From a virus, in IMG/VR virus record IMGVR_UViG_3300017963_002072, positions 1 through 23,606 of that record: a DNA stretch of 23,606 nt; one strand, written 5' to 3'. Position 1 is the first letter of the stretch; every line of letters starts with the position of its first letter. Below the pieces are notes generated by a model that saw only the letters and a program-made list of their open reading frames with translations, made no database searches and was not told the DNA's origin. This document shows, piece by piece, positions 1 through 7,121 of this stretch. The translations under genes were made by a program, and so were the position numbers.

Positions 1-883
1 CTGCAACTTCTGTTGCACCCATGCTCGTTAAAGATCCAAGTAAAACAGGTAATCCAAGTGTTGCAGATAGTCCTAAATGTGAAAGTGTTTCCCCAATACC
101 TTTACCGGTTTCTCCACCAACCATTTCGCCAACTTCACCACCAAGATACATTGCCGGTTCAGATGCAGCATTTAGGATCATAACCTTTGGTATCAAACTG
201 ATTCCTATCTGTGTTGTTGCCAATAGATCTTCTGAGATCCTTCTATATAATGGCTTATCAGTATTGATTTTTATTTTTTCAAGTTCCTGATCATAGTAAG
301 ATACATCACCACCTGTTTCTTCAACTTTATTTCTTTGTTCCTGCAACTTCTGTTCTCTCAACTTATCAACTGTTAATTGATATTGAGTGTTGCCCATGAG
401 TGTTTCAATACCTTGTTTGATTGGTGCAACAACAGGATTTTCAAGCAGCTTACCAAGCTCTTCACCAACACCTTGCTGTTGAAGTGTTTTCATAATATCA
501 ACTGATGTTTCAATTCCACCTGCCTGATCATATTCTTTTCTTAGTTCAGCAATTTCTTTCTGCTGCTGCTCAACCATCTTCATAAAATCAGTTTGTTCCG
601 GTGTGGTTTTAGTATAGATCTTTCCATCCTGGACAACTTTAACATCACCTGCTGTTTCCAAACTATCAACAATTCTTTTTCTCTGCTGCTTAGTCCGTTC
701 CTGTTCGGATTTCATAAATGCTTCAAGTTCTGAATCAACAACACCGGTTTCAAGATCTCTCTGGATCTTCTGCTGATTTTCTTCATCACGTTGTTTGATC
801 AGAAGTTCATCATCCAGGTATCGTTTTCGATTTTTACGGATTCTTTCTAAAAGTTTTTGTGTTGGATCTTTTCCATTTGCCAT
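1..883 (-). CDS. Partial putative internal virion/ejection-type protein (3' end beyond window)
   Basis: An open frame starts at ATG 881-883 (N-terminus MANGKDPTQKLLERIRKNRK) and runs 294 codons off the left edge without a stop. The start lies directly after the stop of the preceding gene (TAA, 884-886); AGATCAACAGTAA gives only a weak ribosome site, so coupling is likely. The first ~205 residues are very hydrophilic, rich in Q, K and E and probably helical or coiled coil (for example MVEQQQKEIAELRKEYD). From about residue 215 the character changes to hydrophobic and glycine-rich, with GGEVGEMVGGETGKGIGE and flanking small-residue stretches. A long helical protein with a late Gly/Ala membrane-active segment at the end of a podovirus-like structural operon suggests a protein ejected with the DNA, but no family was recognised. 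A tail-associated scaffold-like protein is the alternative. Confidence 0.7.
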   Translation of the reverse strand, partial: MANGKDPTQKLLERIRKNRKRYLDDELLIKQRDEENQQKIQRDLETGVVDSELEAFMKSEQERTKQQRKRIVDSLETAGDVKVVQDGKIYTKTTPEQTDFMKMVEQQQKEIAELRKEYDQAGGIETSVDIMKTLQQQGVGEELGKLLENPVVAPIKQGIETLMGNTQYQLTVDKLREQKLQEQRNKVEETGGDVSYYDQELEKIKINTDKPLYRRISEDLLATTQIGISLIPKVMILNAASEPAMYLGGEVGEMVGGETGKGIGETLSHLGLSATLGLPVLLGSLTSMGATEVA

Positions 884-2002
884 TTACTGTTGATCTCCTT
901 CTTCCGTTGCTTTAACGGATTCGATTAGTTCATCATAAATGAATGGTCTGAATTCATTATAATCAAGCAGATCTTGTGCTTCTTCTGCTGATAGTTCACC
1001 AGAAAGTAAACCTTCCTCAATTTCAGCTTCAAAGTCTGCCTGGCTCATGTTCTCTCTGTTCCATGCATTCCATATCCTGGTTCTCATAAAATCAACTGAT
1101 CCTGGAAGCATGTTCCCAAGTGCCATGTTCTGAGCAACTTCATATAGTTGCTTCTTTTCCTGCGGTGTGGTTTCAACCAGGTTTCCATCTTTATCAGTTT
1201 TGTAACTGATCATATTAATAACGGATCCAAAATCTTTCCACTTCTGCGGTTCCGGATAATCAATTTTGATTGTGGTTCCTTTCGGTGGTCTAACAGGTTG
1301 ATCAGATTTAATTTCCTGAACTGTTCCGGTGATTGGATCATACAACTTAGTATAATGGTATCCATCTTTGCCGATATAAGATCCAATTGTTTTATCTTTT
1401 CTCTGCTGCACACCTTCCTGGATCATCTTGATATTACCTTCACTATCAATTTCAAACAGATCTTTGGTTGGATCAAATTGCTTGAATTCTTTGGTGATCT
1501 TTTCCGGTGTGTATCCTTTACCAAATATATCCAACAATTGTGTTCCTCTTTCAAGCATACCAGGTTTCAAGTTTTTCAACTGAGAACTCTGCATCAATGC
1601 ATCAGCAATGGATCTCTGGATCTTCATTCTTTGTTCATCAGCAGTAAGTGTTCCATACTTCCTGCCTTTAACATCACCAAGAATAAGATCTTCCGGTTCA
1701 TCCAAAATATCAATTCCTTTTTTAGTTGGATCATCAACAACACCACCTTGCTGTGTTGGTAACTGCATCCCTAATTGTGGAATGAAATCACCTAACCTGG
1801 TTTGTGCATTTGGCATAAAGGAAATATCTTCTTCCGGTTGTTCAGAATAAGTTTTGCGAATGTTAGTAACTGCCTGGTTCATTATTTGATTGAATGCATC
1901 CTGATCAGCTTCTTCCCTTCGTTTACGGATGAACTCCTGCAATCCTGTTGCTAATGGATTAAGGTATCCTGCTTTCTCCAATGATTTTCTTAATGATCCC
2001 AT
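884..2002 (-). CDS. Uncharacterised virion-cluster protein, 372 aa
   Basis: Start ATG 2000-2002 is preceded by GGAAAGGAGTAATC, a strong Shine-Dalgarno at good spacing; stop is TAA. The protein is hydrophilic, without a signal peptide or membrane span. It is acidic and Q-rich at the N-terminus (LQEFIRKRREEADQDAFNQ), has a charged middle and a distinctly acidic C-terminus (EAEIEEGLLSGELSAEEAQ). No family was recognised. It sits between a small Gly/Ala-rich protein and the partial ejection-type protein in the last part of the late operon, where short-tailed phages keep internal virion or tail-tip components. That placement is the only functional hint. The 204-codon open frame on the opposite strand over the same bases is a shadow: it lacks a ribosome site and opposes the operon. 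Confidence 0.8.
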   Translation of the reverse strand: MGSLRKSLEKAGYLNPLATGLQEFIRKRREEADQDAFNQIMNQAVTNIRKTYSEQPEEDISFMPNAQTRLGDFIPQLGMQLPTQQGGVVDDPTKKGIDILDEPEDLILGDVKGRKYGTLTADEQRMKIQRSIADALMQSSQLKNLKPGMLERGTQLLDIFGKGYTPEKITKEFKQFDPTKDLFEIDSEGNIKMIQEGVQQRKDKTIGSYIGKDGYHYTKLYDPITGTVQEIKSDQPVRPPKGTTIKIDYPEPQKWKDFGSVINMISYKTDKDGNLVETTPQEKKQLYEVAQNMALGNMLPGSVDFMRTRIWNAWNRENMSQADFEAEIEEGLLSGELSAEEAQDLLDYNEFRPFIYDELIESVKATEEGDQQ

Positions 2003-2017
2003 GATTACTCCTTTCCT

Positions 2018-2566
2018 TTAACCGAACAATGGAATGAATCCACCTGCTGTATTACCAAGTGCTAACAGATCATCCAGGAGTGTATCATCACTCAATCCAC
2101 CAATGGCACCCATCTGTGCACCAAATTTATTGAACATATTTGCTATGTTACTGAAATCAACATTCTGCTGTGCACCTGTTAATCCAAGTTGTGTTCGATT
2201 AGCAAGATCCATCACACCTGGTTCCTGTCCTAATCTGGAAGTAAGGAATCTCTGAATAGCATTGGTTCCTGTTTCAGATTCACGTGCTCTTGCTTTTGCA
2301 ATAGCATCTTCCAGGATAGATCCACCAAATCCACGTGATTGTAATCCTGCTGCTGTGGATTTCTGTGCTTGTTTAACATTGGTTCCGGTCTGTTTCCTGA
2401 GATCTCTAACACCGGATGTTGTTCCTTTTTTGAATGCAGGTAATAATGATTCCGGTGCAAACGGAAGATTCAAACCTTCAAACCGGTTTCTTACTCTCGG
2501 ATCAAATGCACTCACCTGTTGGTATTGACGTTTGGCAGCTTTTTCCTGTTCTGATTCTCCGCCCAT
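2018..2566 (-). CDS. Small virion-cluster protein, Gly/Ala/Gln-rich, 182 aa
   Basis: ATG at 2564-2566 follows AAAGGAGAACCGTC, a strong ribosome site located just after the stop of the preceding gene. The protein starts MGGESEQEKAAKRQYQQ. It has a basic, Q- and A-rich helical middle (GTNVKQAQKSTAAGLQSRGF, then AKARARESETG) and ends in a small-residue, moderately hydrophobic tail (ALGNTAGGFIPLFG). It has no cysteine and no signal peptide. Small Gly/Ala/Gln-rich proteins next to ejection proteins are common in podovirus late operons as internal virion proteins, but this is inference from position and composition only; no family was recognised. The next gene starts 16 bases downstream of its stop. 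Confidence 0.75.
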   Translation of the reverse strand: MGGESEQEKAAKRQYQQVSAFDPRVRNRFEGLNLPFAPESLLPAFKKGTTSGVRDLRKQTGTNVKQAQKSTAAGLQSRGFGGSILEDAIAKARARESETGTNAIQRFLTSRLGQEPGVMDLANRTQLGLTGAQQNVDFSNIANMFNKFGAQMGAIGGLSDDTLLDDLLALGNTAGGFIPLFG

Positions 2567-2579
2567 GACGGTTCTCCTT

Positions 2580-2993
2580 TCAATTTATTTTAGGATTTTT
2601 CAATAAACTTTTTTCTCTCAACCTTTTTAATTCACCATCAGTCAATGGTGGAATAAACTTTTCAACTATGTGTTTACCTTCAAACACATGTTCAAATCCA
2701 TCTTTGATTGCAAGATCTTTTACTTCATCACCTACAATACCTCTGATGATCTGAGATCTTACTGTTTTCAAATGCATAATTGCTTCATCCATCAGCTTCT
2801 TAGATACGATTGGATTTTCAGAAATCAATGGCTCAATCATTGGAACAGTTCTGATGTTTATGTATCCAACAATCCTTCCATCACTATCTTCTGCAATTAA
2901 CATATAGCCATCATCCGGAAGAAGAATGCCATGCTTCTTTGCAAGTTCCTGGATCTGTTCTTCATCTGTGTTTTTGTAAGTCCTGATTATCAT
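2580..2993 (-). CDS. Degenerate GNAT-fold N-acetyltransferase-like protein, 137 aa
   Basis: The N-terminus MIIRTYKNTDEEQIQELAKKHG is a typical GNAT beta1-alpha1 start. Next come a strand-turn-strand stretch (YMLIAEDSDGRIVGYINIRT) matching GNAT beta2-beta4, a helix, and VRSQIIRGIVGDEVKDLAIKDGFEHV, which resembles the beta5-alpha4 region ending in the familiar GF. The canonical acetyl-CoA pyrophosphate loop (Q/R-x-x-G-x-G/A) is not visible; PIVSKKLMDEAIMHL occupies its place. Catalytic activity is therefore doubtful. The start ATG 2991-2993 overlaps the preceding TGA stop (ATGA), indicating translational coupling. GNAT-like proteins embedded in the tail region are known in several podoviruses, where their role is mostly unknown; modification of a virion or host-surface component is possible. 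Confidence 0.7.
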   Translation of the reverse strand: MIIRTYKNTDEEQIQELAKKHGILLPDDGYMLIAEDSDGRIVGYINIRTVPMIEPLISENPIVSKKLMDEAIMHLKTVRSQIIRGIVGDEVKDLAIKDGFEHVFEGKHIVEKFIPPLTDGELKRLREKSLLKNPKIN

Positions 2994-3517
2994 AAAATTT
3001 CCACTAAGTTAAAGTTAATATGATTGATTGTAATTGTGCCTGTTTTATCTGCTTTGAATCTAACATCAATTTTATCACTTGCTTTTAGTGCGATCAATCC
3101 GGTGAAACTCATAGCACCATAATCACCTGCTGTTCCAATCTTCCGTTCTGTTTCAAGTTTCTCGTTTTCAACATCATTTATAAATAATGAGCAATGGCAA
3201 ATTGTATTGTTAGTATCGTGTGTGAAACTAACTGCAACATTAACAGCATAATATCCTGCTTCCTTAGATCTAAGATCCTTTGTGCTCAATTCAAATTTAT
3301 TGCCTAAACCTTTTTGAAATCCTGTTGCCTGGTAATAAGTAGAAGCGACAGAAATTGTAACTGTGATTGCTGCATCAGCATAACTATACAGTTCACCATA
3401 AGCAGCATCAGAAGATCCAACCTGATCCAAGATCTGCCTGATGATTATATCAAGTTCCTTATCCATACCAGGAATTTCAGGAAACTTCTTAAACCTTTTA
3501 ATTTGCTGCTTTGCCAT
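2990..3517 (-). CDS. C1q/TNF-like jelly-roll virion protein, 175 aa
   Basis: I place the start at ATG 3515-3517 because it overlaps the preceding TAA (TAATG) and has GGAGATCGTT upstream. The longer frame up to 3610 only reads back into the neighbouring gene. Residues 1-45 are an N-terminal helical/linker part (MAKQQIKRFKKFPEIPGMDK). Residues 85-175 carry a C1q/TNF-like jelly roll: GYYAVNVAVSFTH (strand), CSLFINDVENEKLETERKIG, GDYGAMSFTGLIALKASDKI, then DVRFKADKTGTITINHINFN and LVEIL at the end. This alternation, ending in an N-F-x-L-V strand, is typical of trimeric jelly rolls on phage spikes and capsid surfaces. A receptor- or glycan-contacting role next to the fibre-like gene is likely but inferred. 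Confidence 0.8.
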   Translation of the reverse strand: MAKQQIKRFKKFPEIPGMDKELDIIIRQILDQVGSSDAAYGELYSYADAAITVTISVASTYYQATGFQKGLGNKFELSTKDLRSKEAGYYAVNVAVSFTHDTNNTICHCSLFINDVENEKLETERKIGTAGDYGAMSFTGLIALKASDKIDVRFKADKTGTITINHINFNLVEIL

Positions 3518-3876
3518 TAACGATCTCCAACTCTGATTGGTATCCACAAAACTTCTAATGATCCGATCTCTGCTTCTGTTAATTCGGTTCCAACAATTCT
3601 TAACTTCCATTCACGTGCAACTATTGCAGGTGGAAGTTTCTGCTTAAACCAGGTATCATCTTTATCCAAAGTATAATTCAAACTGAACTCAGTATCATCA
3701 TAAAGATTTTTATAAATTAAATAAACTGTGCAATTGGCATCAATGGTGTATGGTGCAATGCTTATAAATTTTAACAGGAATCTATGTGTTGATCTTATCT
3801 TTTCAGGTAATGTGTGAAGATCAATTTTCTCTGTTTCAATATCAATTGAAATTGGTTGATTATAATCAAGTGCCAT
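3517..3876 (-). CDS. Small beta-rich virion-cluster protein, 119 aa
   Basis: ATG 3874-3876 has AAGGAAATAAT upstream and follows the stop of the 903-residue gene by one base. Its own TAA overlaps the start of the jelly-roll gene. The protein consists almost wholly of alternating hydrophobic/polar stretches suggestive of beta strands: ISIDIETEKIDL, FLLKFISIAPYTI, CTVYLIYKNLY, WKLRIVGTELTEAE, LEVLWIPIRVG. It has no signal peptide, membrane segment or recognised motif. Between a fibre-like protein and a jelly-roll protein, it is plausibly an accessory tail/fibre component such as an adaptor or chaperone. I could not recognise a family. Confidence 0.75.
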   Translation of the reverse strand: MALDYNQPISIDIETEKIDLHTLPEKIRSTHRFLLKFISIAPYTIDANCTVYLIYKNLYDDTEFSLNYTLDKDDTWFKQKLPPAIVAREWKLRIVGTELTEAEIGSLEVLWIPIRVGDR

Positions 3877-3877
3877 A

Positions 3878-6589
3878 TTATTTCCTTGATGTCATTTCTA
3901 AAATTGCTTCCGGATAGATCCCCCTGAAATATGCTCTGTATTGTCCACTAATTATTGTTGTTGAAGTAATATCATAAGCAAAACTGTATGGTGCACTCAG
4001 CAATGGTGCTGTGTAAACTATTTCATATGGTGGAATTGTTAATGGTGGAATTCCATAAGGATCCAAAACTCCTTTGTGATCACTATTTGAGATAAACAAC
4101 AATGAATCATATGCAAAGATCTCAACACGATTTCCATCCAGGTAAGTAACTGAATCAAGATCCAATAGATAAAAATCAATTGTTGTTTCTGTATTCACAA
4201 GATCCTTTGCCCAAACCTGATCACCATATAAATAATATCTCCAACCATCTGAATCAGTAGAATCATTCTGATATGGATATGTTGATGCACTTATACCTGC
4301 CTGTGATAAAGTCTGTTCTGTTGCAGCAGTTAATGGTAAAGTAAGTGAAGGTGGAAGATTAACATCCCAAGCACATTCTTTTGTTTTAGATATTCCATAA
4401 TTTTCATTGTGCATAAGCATTCTCGGAACAGATCCCAAATGATAAACTCTTAATCCTGGATAGAATGCTTGTCCTGGTGCACCAAAGAAAACTGAACTCC
4501 AACTGTTTGTAAGTGTGTTCCAATAGAACAGGTAAACAGCATCATAATAATCATACCATCCCCAAACGAATGCAAAGTATCCGGAAGTATAAAGATTATC
4601 ATTCAGCTTGAAGAAATTACTCCACCTGTAAATACCTTGTGCAACCTGTTGTCTGCCTCGTTGTCCAACATTAGTTAAAGTATCATTATCATAATATGGT
4701 TGTCCTGCAATCGGATTTCCTGTTACCAGGTTTGAATCACCTGCTGTTGCAACTTTATAATAGATCTCCTGTGCTAAACTGATTGATGCATTCCACCAAT
4801 AGGTTGTTGTATCCGGTGGAGATCCATCACCTGCACCAACAGGAATTTCATCACTAACCAGGTTGTAATTAGATCCACCATCAGTTGAAAAGTAAAATGC
4901 AAGTGTATCAACCAAATATGATTCAACCAGGATCTTCAAAAGATTTCCTGATAGTGTATATGTAGATCCATCCGGTTCTAATATGTTTATTGCTGCACCT
5001 GTTGGTAAGATTGAAAAACTGTTATCACTCTGATCTTCTGCTGCACCAAAAACATCAACCAATCTGATCCTTCCTTTTGATGTCAATACATCCGGAACAA
5101 TCCAATCATAAGTTGATTCACCTGTTGAATCAACCAGGATCCAGGAAGATCCTGCATTTGTTGAATAATAAATGTAAATAGAATCAACACCTGCTGCTGT
5201 CCAGGTAACTGTAACAGTATCTTCACCGGAAGTAAATGTTTCACCACCATTTGGATATGTAACTTCTAATTCAATTGATGCACTCAACCAACCTGAAATT
5301 GAAACAGATGAAGGATCATGTGATGTAGTGCTATCTTCATGCAATATTTCTGATGGAGTCCAATGAACAAAACAGGAATCACCAACTGCTTTTATTTGGA
5401 ATGGTGCATATCCGATTGTATTACTCCACAATGCTGTTGCAGGATTGCTTTCCATTCTTTTCCAGGATCCTGATCCTGGTGAATAACGATAGATCCTGCT
5501 TGATGTTGTGTTTGTATCAATTATATCACCTGCACTCATCCATAAAATTCCATCTTCACTTGCACTAATCATATTTATTGCAACTGTTGAATTTGTTAAT
5601 CCTGTGATTGTGGCTGCATCACCAATTTGAGTAATAACATCAGTATCAATATTGTATTTATATATCCTTGCACCAATCTTCTTAGGTGATTGAGCATATA
5701 CATACAATATCTTTTGTCCTGATCCATTTGTGTATCCTGTTATTCCACCTCTCCAGGAAAGTGAATCATCAATTAACTCTAAGAATGTTAATTGTCCTGT
5801 TGTGGATTCTCTTTTTGCTATGAATGATGAATCATAGATCCCTGATGAAACTGAAAAGGATCCCAAACCATAATGAGTATATACAAAGAAAACATCTTCA
5901 TCATCATCAAACTTGAAATTATCAACAGGTGATCCGGAATAACTTTTATAGCTTTCACTTCCCCAACTTGCAGATCCCCACTTAGTCTTTTGAAAAGATC
6001 CGGATACAGGGCAAAACATAGTGTCGTTTTGCATAAATAATCTTCCTGCATATCCATTGGTTCCTATTGTTGGTGCTGTTAATGCTGTTTCAGAAGATCC
6101 ATCCAATGGTGATCTATACCATATTTCAGATACTCCATTAGACCTCTGTGAAAATCTGAATAGTGAATCACCACGTATAATGTAATTAAAAGTGTTGTGT
6201 GTGAATGCAGCTTGAAAAGTTGATGCTTTGAATCTTGTAATTGAATCCTGTCCAGGAATCCAAATTGCTGCAAATTCACCAACTGTCGAAACTGCCTGTG
6301 TTGCAATTATTAAAGTATCACCATGAAAAACAGGTTTTGATATTCCTGTGCTTAAAAGATCTGTTGATGCAACACCATCATATTCAGGATAAGTCCAGGT
6401 AGTTGCAATTTCTTCAACCTGTGCAAAACTTATTCTGCTCATTAACCAGGCAAAAAGGATCACCAGGATCCACTTGTAAATTGATTTTGCTCGATCAGAT
6501 GTAATCATACCAGGTTCCCTATATCTGTAACATTCTTCATCCGGTTGTGTTGTTAAACATCCACAATATTTACAGATGTGTTCTTTCAT
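3878..6589 (-). CDS. Large signal-peptide beta-protein with Kre9/KNH-type Ig repeats (fibre/receptor-binding candidate), 903 aa
   Basis: The start ATG 6587-6589 directly follows the previous TAA and has AAGGAGATATTAA upstream. A second in-frame ATG (6506-6508, residue 28) also has an AGGGA 7 bases upstream and may be used. Residues 6-20 contain four cysteines (C6, C9, C11, C20; CKYCGC start). Residues 35-56 form a basic-hydrophobic signal sequence (KSIYKWILVILFAWLMSRIS) ending FA|Q. Residues ~60-430 contain repeated beta-blade-like segments resembling a propeller (DTLIIAT, DSLFRFS, GILWMSAGD, GSWKRME). Residues ~440-528 match a Kre9/KNH-like Ig domain (TYPNGGETFTSGEDTVTVTW, IYIYYSTNAGSSW, TYDWIVPD), and residues ~533-625 are a related, diverged copy (LAFYFSTDGGSNYNL). 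The rest is beta-rich and unassigned. A host-contacting or periplasm/surface-exported phage protein is inferred. Confidence 0.8.
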   Translation of the reverse strand: MKEHICKYCGCLTTQPDEECYRYREPGMITSDRAKSIYKWILVILFAWLMSRISFAQVEEIATTWTYPEYDGVASTDLLSTGISKPVFHGDTLIIATQAVSTVGEFAAIWIPGQDSITRFKASTFQAAFTHNTFNYIIRGDSLFRFSQRSNGVSEIWYRSPLDGSSETALTAPTIGTNGYAGRLFMQNDTMFCPVSGSFQKTKWGSASWGSESYKSYSGSPVDNFKFDDDEDVFFVYTHYGLGSFSVSSGIYDSSFIAKRESTTGQLTFLELIDDSLSWRGGITGYTNGSGQKILYVYAQSPKKIGARIYKYNIDTDVITQIGDAATITGLTNSTVAINMISASEDGILWMSAGDIIDTNTTSSRIYRYSPGSGSWKRMESNPATALWSNTIGYAPFQIKAVGDSCFVHWTPSEILHEDSTTSHDPSSVSISGWLSASIELEVTYPNGGETFTSGEDTVTVTWTAAGVDSIYIYYSTNAGSSWILVDSTGESTYDWIVPDVLTSKGRIRLVDVFGAAEDQSDNSFSILPTGAAINILEPDGSTYTLSGNLLKILVESYLVDTLAFYFSTDGGSNYNLVSDEIPVGAGDGSPPDTTTYWWNASISLAQEIYYKVATAGDSNLVTGNPIAGQPYYDNDTLTNVGQRGRQQVAQGIYRWSNFFKLNDNLYTSGYFAFVWGWYDYYDAVYLFYWNTLTNSWSSVFFGAPGQAFYPGLRVYHLGSVPRMLMHNENYGISKTKECAWDVNLPPSLTLPLTAATEQTLSQAGISASTYPYQNDSTDSDGWRYYLYGDQVWAKDLVNTETTIDFYLLDLDSVTYLDGNRVEIFAYDSLLFISNSDHKGVLDPYGIPPLTIPPYEIVYTAPLLSAPYSFAYDITSTTIISGQYRAYFRGIYPEAILEMTSRK

Positions 6590-7099
6590 TTAATATCTCC
6601 TTATCATTCTCCAAACATACTTCAATCCGGATGTTCCGGATGCCGGTCTTGTTACTATTACTTTATTTGGAGAAAGTATAGTATAAATGAATTGATCATT
6701 TGCTGTGATTGAAGTTCCACCACGTGCCTGGATCCAAAACAGATCTTCATATGCATTTAATGTGTCCACACCGGATACTGTAAATGTATCTGCTGTGAGT
6801 GTTGTTGTGAATGAATCAATCCCTGTTGCATAATTAGAGATCTTTAACACATAGTGCCCTGTTGGTGCAATCTCTGCATCAGTAACTAAGATGTGTTGTG
6901 TTGTATCAGTCCATACAATTAAAGCATAGATAAGAGAATCAATTTTCTCTTTATCTTCATTTAATATGGTGTATGGAACACGTGCACTTTGAGCATACAA
7001 TCTGAAATTATAATGTGTGGTTGAATCAATCGGTTCATCAAACACCTGTGCTGCTGTTGTTGCAGCAAAAAAGATCAGAAGCAAAAAAAGTTTTTTCAT
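6590..7099 (-). CDS. Secreted-type small protein in tail gene cluster, 169 aa
   Basis: ATG 7097-7099 follows GGAGAAATAAA, a strong ribosome site. The first 18 residues are a textbook Sec signal peptide: KK, then LFLLLIFFAATTAA, then a likely cut before QVFDEP. The mature part is beta-rich: YNFRLYAQSARVPY, HILVTDAEIAPTGHYVLKI, FTVSGVDTLNAYEDLFWIQA, ending VIVTRPASGTSGLKYVWRMI. It has no cysteines and no further membrane segment, so a soluble exported or surface protein is expected. It lies immediately upstream of the large signal-peptide gene (TAA directly abutting ATG), so the two are probably co-translated and may work as a pair. No family was recognised. Confidence 0.8.
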   Translation of the reverse strand: MKKLFLLLIFFAATTAAQVFDEPIDSTTHYNFRLYAQSARVPYTILNEDKEKIDSLIYALIVWTDTTQHILVTDAEIAPTGHYVLKISNYATGIDSFTTTLTADTFTVSGVDTLNAYEDLFWIQARGGTSITANDQFIYTILSPNKVIVTRPASGTSGLKYVWRMIRRY

Positions 7100-7121
7100 T
7101 TTATTTCTCCATTAGTTTTTG

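Noticed and set aside
1148-1762. A 204-codon open frame on the plus strand
   Set aside because: It lies inside the 372-residue minus-strand gene, has no ribosome site and an unlikely Phe/Ile/Ser-rich composition; it is a shadow of that gene.
3518-3610. A longer jelly-roll gene start at 3608-3610
   Set aside because: It would overlap the 119-residue gene by over 90 bases with no ribosome site, while the ATG at 3515-3517 has GGAGAT and a TAATG junction.
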